DNA of 64,000 bases from Rhodococcus sp. ABRD24 (GCF_004328705.1 NZ_CP035319.1:1922001-1986000); one strand, 5' to 3'; shown: positions 33,883 through 43,890, numbered from the stretch's first letter. Numbers and translations: made by a program. Notes: generated by a model from the sequence alone, not told the origin.

Positions 33883-36800
33883 GCCCGCTGGCATCGCGCG
33901 TTCCCGCACTTCCCCCTCGATCGGCGATCCTGCCGCCGAGGGGCCTTCCGTTGAACCACTGACCCGGCGCTGGCTCTTCGGCGCCGGGTTCGTGGCGCTT
34001 GTCCTGTGCCTGCTGCAGTCGCCCGGGCTGATCGTCGCGGACACCAAGTACGACCTCACCCAGAACCCGATCGGCTTCCTCGCCCGCGCCGCCCACCAGT
34101 GGAGCAGCCAGGCCCCGCTGGGCCAGGTACAGAACCAGGCGTACGGCTACTTCTTCCCGCACGGACCGTTCTTCGCTCTCGGACAGCTGCTGCACATTCC
34201 GCCGTGGATCACGCAGCGATTCTGGTGGGCACTGCTGATCGTCGCCGGATTCTGGGGCATCATCCGTGTCGCCGAAGCACTCGGCATCGGCAGCCGCAGC
34301 TCCCGCATCATCGCGGCCGTCGCGTTCGCGCTGTCGCCGCGGGTGCTCACCACGATCGGCTCCATCTCGTCGGAATCGCTGCCGATGATGCTCGCGCCGT
34401 GGGTGCTGCTCCCGGTCGTGGTGGTGGCGACTTCGTCGCCCGTGCGCGTTTCGGGAGTGCCAGCACTCACTAAAAGCGCACGGGCGCTGGCCGCCCGGTC
34501 AGCTCTCGCCGTCGCGCTGATGGGTGCCGTCAATGCCGTCGCGACACTCGCTGCGTGCCTGGTAGCCGGTTTGTGGTGGCTGGCGCACCGGCCCAACCGG
34601 CGCTGGTGGGTATTCACCGCATGGTGGATCCCGTCCCTTCTGCTGGCGACGCTGTGGTGGATCATCCCGCTACTGCTACTCGGCCGCGTCAGTCCCCCGT
34701 TTCTCGACTACATCGAGTCGGCCGGCGTCACGACGCAGTGGACGTCACTGACCGAGGTACTGCGCGGCACCGGCAGCTGGACCCCGTTCGTCTCCCCCGA
34801 ACGCGTCGCCGGCACCGTCCTCGTCACCCAGCCCATCGCCGTTGTCGCGACCGGGCTCATCGCCGCCGCCGGGCTGGCCGGACTGTGCATGCGGGCGATG
34901 CCGGCGAAGGGCAGGCTGACGCTGATCCTGCTGGTCGGTATCGCCGGGCTCGGTGCCGGTTACGTCGGCGAACTCGGCTCCCCGATCGCCGATCAGGTCC
35001 GCACCTTCCTCGACTCCACCGGCGCACCACTGCGCAATGTGCACAAGCTCGAGCCGCTGGTCCGGCTTCCGCTGGTGCTGGGGCTCGCGCACCTGCTGGC
35101 CAGGGTGCCGCTGCCCGGATCCGTGCCGCTGCGACGCTGGCGCAGCGCATTCGCGCACCCCGAACGCGAACCGATGGTGGCGCTCACCAGCCTGCTGCTC
35201 GTCGCGCTCACCCTCACCACGTCGCTCGCATGGACCGGACGGCTCGCCCCGCGCGGCGCCTACGCCGAGGTCCCGTCGTACTGGCACGACGCCGCCCAGT
35301 GGCTCGCCGACAATGCGGCCGGGAGCGGAGTCGGCGGCGCCGACGCCGAACGCGCACTGGTGGTGCCGGGCGCACCGTTCGGAGCGCAGGTCTGGGGGCT
35401 GACGCGGGACGAGCCGCTGCAGGCTCTGGCCTCGACGCCGTGGGCGGTGCGCGACGCCGTCCCACTGGTGCCGCCCGGCGCGATCCGCGCACTCGACTCG
35501 GTCCAGCGGCTGATCTCCGACGGCCGTCCGTCCGACGGGCTGGCAACCGCCCTCCTCGGCCAGGGCGTCCGCTACCTGGTGGTCCGCAACGACCTCGACC
35601 CGGAGACGTCCCGCTCGGCGCGCCCGCTGCTGGTCCACCAGACGATCGAGGGCTCCCCGGGACTCGAGAAGGTCGCCCAGTTCGGCGAGGACATCGTCCC
35701 CGCCGCGGCGGAGGACGTGGTGGTCGACAGCGACCTACAGCCCGCGTACCCCGCGATCGAGATCTACCGCGTCACGCTGCCCACCGGCACGACGCCGCCG
35801 GCCGGTCCGTACACCGTCGACCTCGACCGGGTCCCGGTCGTACAAGGCGGACCGGAGTCGCTGCTGCGGCTCGCCGAGAACGGCACCGTCACCGGGCCCA
35901 CGCTGCTCGCGACCGACGCCCGCCGGGCCGGTATCGATGTCGATGCCGTCACCGTGACCGACACCCCCACCGCCCGCGAGAGCGACTTCGGGCAGGTAGA
36001 CAACCACAGTTCGGCGCTGCGCAGCCCTGGCGATCCGCGCCGCACCTACAACCTGGTTCCGGACTACCCGGTTGCCGACGCGCCCCTGGTGCAGGGCGAG
36101 TGGTCGGGCGCGACGATCACCGTGTCGAGTTCCGCCGCCGACGCCACCCAGCTCGGTGGTACCGCACCCGGCAGCGGACCGGCCGCCACCATCGACGGCG
36201 ATCCCGCGACCGCGTGGCTCAGCAACGGGCTCGAGAGCGCGCTCGGCCAGTGGCTGCAACTCGACTTCGACACCCCGATCACCCGCGGCATGCTGCACCT
36301 GACCGTCAGCCCCGCCGCGTTCGGCCCGCCCGTCAAATGGCTCGAGATCGAGACCCCCAACGGCACGGCGTCGGTGAAGGTGGACAAGCCTGGCAAGCAG
36401 CTCGACGTGTCGTTGCCGTCGGGCACCACACCGTGGGTGCGGATCACTGCCACCCACACCGAGGACGGCTCGGTCGGCATCCAGTTCGGGATCAGTGACC
36501 TGTCCGTCGACGATTACTCCGCGGGCGCGCCGACGCCGGTCTCCATCGTCCACCGGACCGTGCTGCCGCCCACGCCACCCGGCGCCCGCGTGCAGGGCTG
36601 GGATCTGGGGCAGGAGTTGCCCGGGCGGTCGGGCTGCGCCACCGGCCCCGACCGCGTGCACTGCAGCAACTCGCTGTTCCTGCCGCCGGAGGAGCCGGGC
36701 GTTTTCAGCCGCACCCTGTCGGTGCCCGACAACACCTCGGTCACCCCCGGGCTGACCGTTCGCCCCCGCCCCGGTCCTGCCCTCGAAACCCTGGTGTCCG

Positions 36801-38242
36801 AACCGAATTCGGTGTCCGCGAGTGGCGCAGCCGACGGCGTCGAGGTGCGTGGCTCCGCCTACGCCGCCACCGACGGCGACCCCGCCACATCGTGGACCGC
36901 GCCCGCGGAGACCGCGCGCGGCAAGGGTGGCCTACCGACGCTGACCATTGCACTGCCCCGCCCCACTCTGGTCACCGGACTGCAGCTCACCCCGAGCCTC
37001 GGCGACCTGCCCGCCGCCCCGAGCCGCATCGCGGTCAATCTCGGCAACGGGCCACAGACCCGCGACCTGGACGACACCGATCCGTCTGCCCCGCAGACGA
37101 TCCCACTCGAGCCGCACGTGACCGACCGCATCGTCCTGACTCTGGTCAAGTGGCACGAGGTGCTCGACCGGACTGCTCTCGGCTTCTTACAGCTGCAGCC
37201 CGCCGGACTGTCCGAGGTGGTCGCGCTCGGCGCGGACGGCCGCCCCGTACCCGGCACCGCGACCCCCGCACCGCGCACCGTCACCGTCGGCTGCGACGCC
37301 GGACCCACGATCTCGATCGCGGGCAGGGTCGTACGGACCTCGATCACCGCGACGACGCAGCAGCTGGCGTCCGGCACCCCGGTGACCGCGATGCCGTGTC
37401 CGCCTGCCGACGCGGTGCCGCTGACGCAGGGTCGGCAGGACGTCGTCGTGGCGCCCGGCGAGGCATTCACCGTCGACAGCCTGCAGCTCACCGCGTCACC
37501 GACGACGCCGCCTGCGGTGGCGCCGTCGCCCGACGCGACCGAGTGGACCGCGAATCTGCGGAAGCTCACCGTCACCGAATCGGACACTGAACGGCTGCTG
37601 GTGGTGCCGGAGAGCACCAACTCCGGCTGGGTTGCGACCGGCGCGGACGGCAGCGAACTGGCTCCGGTGGTCGTCAACGGCTGGCAGCAGGGCTGGATCC
37701 TGCCCGCTGGGACGGACGGCACCGTCACCCTCGAGTTCCCCTCCGACCGCTGGTACCGCGCCGGGATCGTCCTCGGGCTGGTACTGCTGATCCCGCTGAT
37801 CCTCCTGGCGTTGGTCCCTCGGCGCCGCACACCCGACCTGGAACAATGGGCGCCGCCGCGGCCATGGAAGAGCGTCGTCGCCGGGTTCGTCGGTGTGATG
37901 GCTGTCGTGACCATCGTCGCCGGACCCGTCGGCACCGGCGTCGCGTTGCTGGTGGCGGCGGGTTCCGCAGGACTTGCCCGATGGCGGGGCCCGGCGTTCT
38001 CGGCCCGCGTCCTCGTCGGAGTCGCCGGAACCTCGGCCGCGCTTGCCGCCGTCCTGCTGTCGACCGGCCCGTGGCGAGCCGCCGACGGCTACGTCGGGCA
38101 CTCGTTCCTGGTTCAGCTGCCGGCGCTGATCGCACTGGCCGCGGTGGGTGTGGCGGCGCTTCCACTCGCCGGTTCGCCGATGTGGCGGCGCTTCTCCCAG
38201 CGAAGGACAGCCCGCCGGGACGGCTCCTCAACCAGGGCGTAG
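33863..38242 (+). CDS. aftD: Alpha-(1->3)-arabinofuranosyltransferase AftD
   Basis: A 1459-residue membrane glycosyltransferase of AftD length. The first 450 residues are a GT-C-type multi-pass domain; the acidic loop IVADTKYDLTQNP near residue 58 probably holds the catalytic Asp. A long periplasmic part follows with two discoidin/CBM-like domains (about 747-830, DGDPATAWLS; about 980-1070, DGDPATSWTA). Last are C-terminal membrane helices from about 1301. AftD adds alpha-1,3 arabinofuranose branches to arabinogalactan and lipoarabinomannan using decaprenyl-phospho-arabinose. TTG 33863 overlaps the DUF2613 gene. The 3' end overlaps the convergent acyltransferase by 130 bases. Confidence 0.93.
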   Translation: MSTAAAEPAGIARSRTSPSIGDPAAEGPSVEPLTRRWLFGAGFVALVLCLLQSPGLIVADTKYDLTQNPIGFLARAAHQWSSQAPLGQVQNQAYGYFFPHGPFFALGQLLHIPPWITQRFWWALLIVAGFWGIIRVAEALGIGSRSSRIIAAVAFALSPRVLTTIGSISSESLPMMLAPWVLLPVVVVATSSPVRVSGVPALTKSARALAARSALAVALMGAVNAVATLAACLVAGLWWLAHRPNRRWWVFTAWWIPSLLLATLWWIIPLLLLGRVSPPFLDYIESAGVTTQWTSLTEVLRGTGSWTPFVSPERVAGTVLVTQPIAVVATGLIAAAGLAGLCMRAMPAKGRLTLILLVGIAGLGAGYVGELGSPIADQVRTFLDSTGAPLRNVHKLEPLVRLPLVLGLAHLLARVPLPGSVPLRRWRSAFAHPEREPMVALTSLLLVALTLTTSLAWTGRLAPRGAYAEVPSYWHDAAQWLADNAAGSGVGGADAERALVVPGAPFGAQVWGLTRDEPLQALASTPWAVRDAVPLVPPGAIRALDSVQRLISDGRPSDGLATALLGQGVRYLVVRNDLDPETSRSARPLLVHQTIEGSPGLEKVAQFGEDIVPAAAEDVVVDSDLQPAYPAIEIYRVTLPTGTTPPAGPYTVDLDRVPVVQGGPESLLRLAENGTVTGPTLLATDARRAGIDVDAVTVTDTPTARESDFGQVDNHSSALRSPGDPRRTYNLVPDYPVADAPLVQGEWSGATITVSSSAADATQLGGTAPGSGPAATIDGDPATAWLSNGLESALGQWLQLDFDTPITRGMLHLTVSPAAFGPPVKWLEIETPNGTASVKVDKPGKQLDVSLPSGTTPWVRITATHTEDGSVGIQFGISDLSVDDYSAGAPTPVSIVHRTVLPPTPPGARVQGWDLGQELPGRSGCATGPDRVHCSNSLFLPPEEPGVFSRTLSVPDNTSVTPGLTVRPRPGPALETLVSEPNSVSASGAADGVEVRGSAYAATDGDPATSWTAPAETARGKGGLPTLTIALPRPTLVTGLQLTPSLGDLPAAPSRIAVNLGNGPQTRDLDDTDPSAPQTIPLEPHVTDRIVLTLVKWHEVLDRTALGFLQLQPAGLSEVVALGADGRPVPGTATPAPRTVTVGCDAGPTISIAGRVVRTSITATTQQLASGTPVTAMPCPPADAVPLTQGRQDVVVAPGEAFTVDSLQLTASPTTPPAVAPSPDATEWTANLRKLTVTESDTERLLVVPESTNSGWVATGADGSELAPVVVNGWQQGWILPAGTDGTVTLEFPSDRWYRAGIVLGLVLLIPLILLALVPRRRTPDLEQWAPPRPWKSVVAGFVGVMAVVTIVAGPVGTGVALLVAAGSAGLARWRGPAFSARVLVGVAGTSAALAAVLLSTGPWRAADGYVGHSFLVQLPALIALAAVGVAALPLAGSPMWRRFSQRRTARRDGSSTRA

Positions 38243-39312
38243 CTGACCGACGCCACCGCGATGCTCAGGATCGTGGTGACGACGAGTACGAACACGAAGT
38301 CGCCGCTGAACGGGGCGATACCGAACATCGGGAACACAATCGAGAGCACCGCGAGGTGCCAGATGAACAGCCCGTAGGACCAGCGTCCCACCGCCAGTGC
38401 GACCGGGCCCGCCAGGATGCGGTGCCGGTGCCCCGCGAGGACCAGCGGGGCGAGGAGAGCGAAGCTCATCACGGCGCCCAGCACGATCTTGGTGGCGTAT
38501 TGCCAGGGTTCGGGCCGCACCAGACCCTCGGGCCCGGCCAGCCACGTCGTCGAGAGGCCGAACGTAACCACCGCGATCGCCGCCATCCACATCCGGTGCT
38601 GAGACAGGCGGTGCACCCACGTCCCGCCGCCCATCGCGAGCTCGGCCAGCAACATGCCGGCCGCGAACCACGGAAGATAGCCGGGCAGCCAGTTGTCGTG
38701 GTGGATGCCGTCCGGTGCCGGAATCGGCAGGAACGCCCACGAAAGCGCCACCACCCCCGCCGCGAACAGCACCGGCACCCGGTACCGCGCCGCCGGGCCG
38801 CGCATCCGCACCATCGCGAGCGCGATGATCGGCAGCAGGAGGTAGAAGGCGACCTCCACCGACAGGCTCCACAGTTGGGTCATGCCCTCGGTCAGCGTCA
38901 GCGGCACGAACACCTGGATCAGCGCGAGGTTCGCGACCCACACCTTCCAACCACCACCCGCCGCGGGCAGGAACAGCAGAACCAGGCACACCAGCACCCA
39001 GTACGCAGGCAGGATGCGCGTAGCCCGCGAAATCCAGTACCGGACGATTGCCGGTGGGGTACCCATCCCGCGGGCCGCGGCGGCGTGCGGGCGCCACAGC
39101 AGGAAGCCGGACAGCGCGAAGAACACCGCGACCGCCAGATCGAACCGCCCCCAGATCCGGCCGAGCACGGGATCCTCGGCGGCGCCGGTCTGAAACGCCA
39201 CGTGGGTAACCAGCACGCCCAGCGCAGCAAACCCACGCATTCCCTCGAGCGCAGGAATGAAGGCCCGAGGGTTTCCGGCGGGCGCCGATCTACTCAGATG
39301 TGAAGTGCTCAT
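38113..39312 (-). CDS. OafA/YrhL-type membrane acyltransferase, Rv0228-like
   Basis: A 399-residue acyltransferase-3 protein with about ten membrane helices. It shows FIPALEGMRGFAALGVLVTH with the catalytic His, FFALSGFLLWRP, and YWISRATRILPAYW with the conserved Arg. It transfers acyl groups (acetyl, succinyl or longer) to extracytoplasmic sugars or lipids. It is next to the DUF3068 gene as in M. tuberculosis Rv0227c-Rv0228. ATG 39312 is preferred over TTG 39321. Its 3' end is antisense to the last 130 bases of aftD. Confidence 0.88.
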   Translation of the reverse strand: MSTSHLSRSAPAGNPRAFIPALEGMRGFAALGVLVTHVAFQTGAAEDPVLGRIWGRFDLAVAVFFALSGFLLWRPHAAAARGMGTPPAIVRYWISRATRILPAYWVLVCLVLLFLPAAGGGWKVWVANLALIQVFVPLTLTEGMTQLWSLSVEVAFYLLLPIIALAMVRMRGPAARYRVPVLFAAGVVALSWAFLPIPAPDGIHHDNWLPGYLPWFAAGMLLAELAMGGGTWVHRLSQHRMWMAAIAVVTFGLSTTWLAGPEGLVRPEPWQYATKIVLGAVMSFALLAPLVLAGHRHRILAGPVALAVGRWSYGLFIWHLAVLSIVFPMFGIAPFSGDFVFVLVVTTILSIAVASVSYALVEEPSRRAVLRWEKRRHIGEPASGSAATPTAASAISAGS

Positions 39313-39517
39313 CGCAGTCAAGTGTGCCCGGGCTACCCGCGGAACCGAAAGGGTGACGTGAATGGTCGTATTTGCACGCGTTCACGCAAATCGGACGATG
39401 GGACTGTTAGTGTCTGGGCTCACGTAGTGCCGACGATTGAGGGCACAGTTCGACCCGTGCAGCGCGCCCGCTGCCGGTGGGGGTTTCTCAATGCCGAACG
39501 TTGAGTTAGGAGACAGC

Positions 39518-40666
39518 ATGGCCGAGCGCTCAGGCCCGAGCCGGATACTTGCTTACATTCTGATAGGTCTCGGGGCATTCCTGCTGGCCGTCGCGGTTCT
39601 CATCCCGGCGTACACCGTGGACAAACTGAAGAAGACGCCGCTGGATCTCGAGGTCACCACCGTCGCCACCGGCAACGGTGACGTGCTCGATTCCGCGGCT
39701 CTACTCAAGGGCACGGCCAAGGTCGACACGAACGTGCCGATCGTCGCGCAGCGCTACGTCATCACCGAGGAGCCGTCGAACGCCGACGTCGTCTCGGTCC
39801 AGGCGGGCCAAACGGTGATGCGCACCGACAAGCAGGGCGACACGGGCCTGCTGACCGCGACCGTCGACCGCGTGACGCTGGACCGCGTCAGCTCGATGCC
39901 CGTCGAGCCGCCCGTCGGCACCATCCAGACGTCGTCGACCGCGCCGGCCGAAGAGGTCAGCCACACCGGCCTGCAGTACAAGTTCCCGTTCGATACGGAG
40001 CAGAAGAGCTACCCCTACTTCGACCTGAACTCGCGCAGCAGCCAGGACATCAATTTCGTCGAAGAGACCGAGATCAACGGTGTGAAGGTCTACCACTTCA
40101 ATCAGAAGGTCGGCCCGGTCGATCTCTCGAAGGTGGTCGCCGCTCCGACGAACAAGCTGAGTCTGCCTGCCGCCACGTGGGGTGTCCCCGGTGGCGATCA
40201 GCCGATCACGATGACCCGCTGGTACCAGAACGAGCGTGACGTGTGGGTCGACCCGGTCACCGGCGTCGTGATCAAGGGCCAGGAGAAGCTTTACCAGTAC
40301 TACGCTCGCGACAAGGCCGCGCCCGAGGTCACGGTGCTCAAGGCGACGCTGCCGTTCGACGAGAACACCATCGAATACCAGATCGGCCAGGCCAAGAGCG
40401 GCCAGGACAAGCTGTCGCTGTTCGGCCGCACACTGCCGATCGTCGCCGGCATCCTCGGCGCCATCTCCCTGATCGCAGGTATTTTCCTCGGCCTCCGAGG
40501 TGGCCGCGGGACGAAGGGTGCACCTGCGGGCGGCCCGGCGAATCCGCCTAGCGGGTCCGGAACAGCTCCCGGAACCGGACGCGACTGGACAACTGACAAG
40601 ACCGAGGAATTCCCCACGGTCGACATGGGTAAGGGCGGCTTCACCGAGCCGCCGCGCCAGCAGTAA
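39518..40666 (+). CDS. DUF3068 (PorA-family) envelope protein, Rv0227c-like
   Basis: A 382-residue protein anchored at both ends by membrane segments (about 11-32 and 303-325), with a large extracytoplasmic domain (YKFPFDTEQKSYPYFDLNSR, MTRWYQNERDVWVDPVTGVV) and a Gly/Pro-rich cytoplasmic tail. DUF3068 proteins are conserved in mycolate-containing bacteria and are annotated as PorA-family, although a channel role is not proven for all. ATG 39518 has TTAGGAGAC upstream. A terminator closes the unit. Confidence 0.88.
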   Translation: MAERSGPSRILAYILIGLGAFLLAVAVLIPAYTVDKLKKTPLDLEVTTVATGNGDVLDSAALLKGTAKVDTNVPIVAQRYVITEEPSNADVVSVQAGQTVMRTDKQGDTGLLTATVDRVTLDRVSSMPVEPPVGTIQTSSTAPAEEVSHTGLQYKFPFDTEQKSYPYFDLNSRSSQDINFVEETEINGVKVYHFNQKVGPVDLSKVVAAPTNKLSLPAATWGVPGGDQPITMTRWYQNERDVWVDPVTGVVIKGQEKLYQYYARDKAAPEVTVLKATLPFDENTIEYQIGQAKSGQDKLSLFGRTLPIVAGILGAISLIAGIFLGLRGGRGTKGAPAGGPANPPSGSGTAPGTGRDWTTDKTEEFPTVDMGKGGFTEPPRQQ

Positions 40667-40683
40667 CCGGCGCTCCCGAACCT

Positions 40684-40719
40684 CAGAGCCCCCGCGCGGA
40701 TCACCGCGCGGGGGCTCTG
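40684..40719. terminator. Bidirectional terminator after DUF3068 gene
   Basis: CAGAGCCCCCGCGCGG (40684-40699) pairs perfectly with CCGCGCGGGGGCTCTG (40704-40719), loop ATCA, followed by TCGTT on the plus strand. The convergent flippase gene ends 80 bases further. Confidence 0.8.
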
Positions 40720-40798
40720 TCGTTCGCCGTCATATCGTCAGGACCACCGTCACGCCCGAGCGCCCGGGGGGCGCCTTCTCGCCGGGGTGACCGTGCCG

Positions 40799-42013
40799 TC
40801 AACTGTCCGAACGGACGATCGGAACGTCGCCGGTGTGGGCACTGCGCAGCGCGAGGATCGCGGCCATACCGGCGGTCACCGTCGCCACCGAGGCTGCGAC
40901 GGTGACGAACTGGCGAACCGTGTCCGCGACGGTGAACATGAGCACGGCCTCGACCGCGAGACCCACCCACGCGACGATCGCGAGATGCGTACGCTCCCCC
41001 GCAATTGCCGAGAGCAGCGCCCCCTGCAACACCGCGAGCGCCGCGCCGTTCCACGCGAACATCCACAGGATGCCCTGCACGGGTGCGTAGTCGTCGCCGA
41101 ACAGCATCGTCGCGACCGGCGCGACGAGGGCGGCGCCCACGACGAGGACCGCGCCCAGCCCGAACAGCACACCCAGCGCCGATCGCACCGCAGCCGCCGA
41201 GTGCGCCGGATTCGCCATCCTCGGGTAGAGCACCACACCGATGGCCTGTGGCAGCCAGAATGCGGCCTTGGTCGCGACGGCACCGGCCGCGTAGATACCG
41301 GCGTCGGTGTCCGACAGCACCATCCGCACGATCAGCAGATCCACCGACGACAGCGCGATCATCGCGAGCTGTACCTGCGACGCCCGCAGCACCGTACCGA
41401 CTCCGATCACTGCGGCGCCGCCAGTGCTGTCGCCGCGCCGACGCTCGAGCAGCCGGGCGACGACGACCATCGCGGCTGTGCCGATGGCCGCGGCGAGCAG
41501 CATCGGCCCGGGACCACCCCCGGCTGCGAGGACGGCCACCGCCGGCACCACCTTGGCGACACCGGTACCGGCCAGCACGATGCTCAACTCGGCGAAGCGA
41601 CCCGATCCCTGCAGCAGGCCTTGTTCTGTCGCGAGTAGCACCAATAGTGGCGCGGCGGCCAGCGCCCACAGGGTCGGGGTCAGCCCGGTGTCGAGAACTG
41701 CGGAGATCACCGGAACCAGCACCAGCGCGATGACGGCGACGATTGCCGCGCAACGGTAGCCGAGCGCCCGCAGCGCCGCCGCACCCTTGCCGTGGACCAC
41801 CTCGCGGGCGACGACGCTCTGCAGCGCCAGCGCCGGCACCGCAAGTACCAGCTGCGCCGCGAGCAGGCTCGCGAACTCGCCGTACGACGACGGGCCCAGC
41901 CACCGCAGTGCGAGCAGCTGGAGCACGTAGGCCGCGACGTTCGCGGTCATGGATCCGGCGGTCACCATCGTCATCCCGGCGACAGTGGAGCCGGACAGGG
42001 ATTGGCGTGGCAT
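40799..42013 (-). CDS. Polysaccharide/lipid-linked sugar flippase (MOP superfamily)
   Basis: A 404-residue protein with about twelve hydrophobic helices and few charges. It begins GMTMVTAGSMTANVAAYVLQ and has LSSVDLLIVRMVLSDTDAGI-YAAGAVATKAAFWLP, the repeated half typical of Wzx/MATE-like exporters. It probably moves a polyprenyl-linked saccharide across the membrane. ATG 42013 lies only 33 bases from the divergent membrane glycosyltransferase-like gene, so the two share a compact promoter and probably a pathway. Confidence 0.8.
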   Translation of the reverse strand: MPRQSLSGSTVAGMTMVTAGSMTANVAAYVLQLLALRWLGPSSYGEFASLLAAQLVLAVPALALQSVVAREVVHGKGAAALRALGYRCAAIVAVIALVLVPVISAVLDTGLTPTLWALAAAPLLVLLATEQGLLQGSGRFAELSIVLAGTGVAKVVPAVAVLAAGGGPGPMLLAAAIGTAAMVVVARLLERRRGDSTGGAAVIGVGTVLRASQVQLAMIALSSVDLLIVRMVLSDTDAGIYAAGAVATKAAFWLPQAIGVVLYPRMANPAHSAAAVRSALGVLFGLGAVLVVGAALVAPVATMLFGDDYAPVQGILWMFAWNGAALAVLQGALLSAIAGERTHLAIVAWVGLAVEAVLMFTVADTVRQFVTVAASVATVTAGMAAILALRSAHTGDVPIVRSDS

Positions 42014-42046
42014 CCGCCCATGATCGCACCACGTACAGTGCCGCAC

Positions 42047-43798
42047 ATGACAGCACGGCGCGCGAGTCTCACCCGGGCGGCGCCGTCCCTGTACAGCCTG
42101 GCGCTGGCCGGGCTGATTCTCGGGCCGATACTGGGCCCCGGCTATCTGCTGCTGCGCGACGCGGTGACCACGCCGCGCTCGTACCTCACCGACTCGGCGC
42201 TCGGTCTCACCGACGCCGCGGCCCGCGCAGTCCCGCAGGACGCGGTGATCGCGGTCCTCAGCTCCGTCGTCGACGGCGGTCTCGTGGTCAAGGCGATCCT
42301 GTGCGCGGCGCTGTGGCTGGCCGGATGGGGTGCGGCCCGGATGGTGGCGGTCCTGCTCCCCCACGCCGGTCTGGGGCCGCAACTCGTGGCGTCGACGGTG
42401 ACGCTGTGGAACCCGTACGTCGCCGAACGGCTACTGCAGGGACATTGGAGCCTGCTCACCGGCTATGCCGCGCTGCCGTGGATCGTGTGCGCGGGCGTCT
42501 CCATCCGCCGCGGGCGACCGGGCGGATGGTGGGCGCTGACGTCGTGCCTCGCGGCGGCGAGCCTGACGCCGACCGGTGCGCTGCTCGCCGTGGTCGTCGC
42601 GCTGGTGGTGCTCGCCGCGCCCGGAGGCAGTGGACGCGTGCCGTCCCGGCTGCTGCGGACGGTGGCGCTGTTCGCCGCAGCGTCGGCACCATGGTTGATC
42701 GCGGTGCTCGGGTCCGGAAGCGGCGCGACGTCCGATCGCGCCGGCGTGGCGGCGTTCGCGTCCCGAGCCGAACCGGGTCTGGGCACGCTCGGCAGCGTCG
42801 CCGGGCTGGGCGGAATCTGGAACTCCACCGCCGTACCCGACTCGCGCACGACGCTGTATGCGCTGGCCGGAACCGTGCTGCTGCTCGCCGTCGTGGCCTG
42901 CGGGCTGCCCGCGCTCCTTCATGTCCGCCTCGAGTCGGCGGAGCGGGGACGACGCCTCGATCCGGTGATCGTCGCACTCACCGCACTCGCCGCGGCCGCG
43001 GTGCTGCTGCCCGCGCTGGGGGCGACCGGGTGGGGTCTGGCCGTCGGCGAGTGGGCCGTAGTGCATGTGCCGGGCGCCGGGCTGCTGCGCGACACCCAGA
43101 AATGGGTGGCGCTCGCCGTTCCGCTGTACGCACTGGCCGCCGCGGCCGGGGTGCGGGCACTCGGCTCACGCATCCGGCTGCCCGGCGCGATCCCCGCCGC
43201 CGCGATCGTCGCGATCCTGCTCGCGCTGCCCGACCTGGCGTGGGGTGTCGGCGGCGCGCTGAAGCCGGTGCAGTATCCGTCGTCCTGGCAGAACGTCGTC
43301 GAGGACCTGGAGGCATCGGCCGAGGTGGGCGATATCGCGGTGCTGCCCGCAGGCATGTTCCGCAAGTTCCCCTACAGCGGGGACGCACCGGTACTGGACC
43401 CGGCGCCACGGATGCTGCCGGTAGATGTGCTGCAGACCGGACAGCTCGTGGTGGGCCAGGCGTCCACGGTCGGCGGAGAGGGCGCGCGGGCGGCTCGCGT
43501 CGAACAGCTGTTGCTGGCGGGGGCCGCACCGAAGGCGCTCGCCGAGGAGCAGGTGCGATGGGTTCTCGTCGAGCGCACCACACCCGGTCCGCTCGGCGAC
43601 TCCCGGCGCACGCTCGATCAGCTCGAAAAATCCTGGGAAGACGAAGAATTGGCGCTGTACCGGATTCCGGGCGACGTGACGGACAGCTCAGCCGAGGGAC
43701 GTGGGCTGGCGGTGGCGACTCATCTTCTCTGGGCCATCCTGCTCGTCGGCAGCGCGCTCGCATACGCGGTTGTCCGAAGGCCTCACTCACCTGAGTGA
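42047..43798 (+). CDS. GT-C-like multi-pass membrane protein, Rv0226c-like
   Basis: A 583-residue membrane protein with about twelve helices in the first 410 residues, then a soluble domain (YPSSWQNVVEDLEASAEVGD, FRKFPYSGDAPVLDP) and a last helix near the C-terminus. The shape and the WNPYVAERLLQGHWSLLTGY segment match Rv0226c-type proteins and the N-terminal part of AftD-like transferases. It may be a polyprenyl-sugar-dependent glycosyltransferase, but no catalytic motif is certain. ATG 42047 chosen; ATG 42020 possible. A terminator and then the accessory island follow. Confidence 0.75.
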   Translation: MTARRASLTRAAPSLYSLALAGLILGPILGPGYLLLRDAVTTPRSYLTDSALGLTDAAARAVPQDAVIAVLSSVVDGGLVVKAILCAALWLAGWGAARMVAVLLPHAGLGPQLVASTVTLWNPYVAERLLQGHWSLLTGYAALPWIVCAGVSIRRGRPGGWWALTSCLAAASLTPTGALLAVVVALVVLAAPGGSGRVPSRLLRTVALFAAASAPWLIAVLGSGSGATSDRAGVAAFASRAEPGLGTLGSVAGLGGIWNSTAVPDSRTTLYALAGTVLLLAVVACGLPALLHVRLESAERGRRLDPVIVALTALAAAAVLLPALGATGWGLAVGEWAVVHVPGAGLLRDTQKWVALAVPLYALAAAAGVRALGSRIRLPGAIPAAAIVAILLALPDLAWGVGGALKPVQYPSSWQNVVEDLEASAEVGDIAVLPAGMFRKFPYSGDAPVLDPAPRMLPVDVLQTGQLVVGQASTVGGEGARAARVEQLLLAGAAPKALAEEQVRWVLVERTTPGPLGDSRRTLDQLEKSWEDEELALYRIPGDVTDSSAEGRGLAVATHLLWAILLVGSALAYAVVRRPHSPE

Positions 43799-43850
43799 TC
43801 TGCACCCACGATCGGCATCCGTGGAACGACCGGATCCGGCATGGACGGAC

Positions 43851-43890
43851 GGCGGTGGGCTGGTGCCGCACCCGGCACCAGCCCACCGCC
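43851..43890. terminator. Bidirectional terminator at left edge of accessory island
   Basis: GGCGGTGGGCTGGTGCC (43851-43867) pairs perfectly with GGCACCAGCCCACCGCC (43874-43890), loop GCACCC. It lies between the Rv0226c-like gene and the convergent racemase gene. Confidence 0.8.

Noticed and set aside
35735..36661. Reverse-strand open frame of about 300 codons inside aftD
   Set aside because: It is the antisense shadow of GC-rich aftD codons; composition is Arg/Gly/Val-rich without recognisable domains.
41743..43794. Plus-strand open frame of 683 codons overlapping the Rv0226c-like gene
   Set aside because: Different frame from the membrane protein, very Arg/Gly-rich without hydrophobic segments; a shadow.
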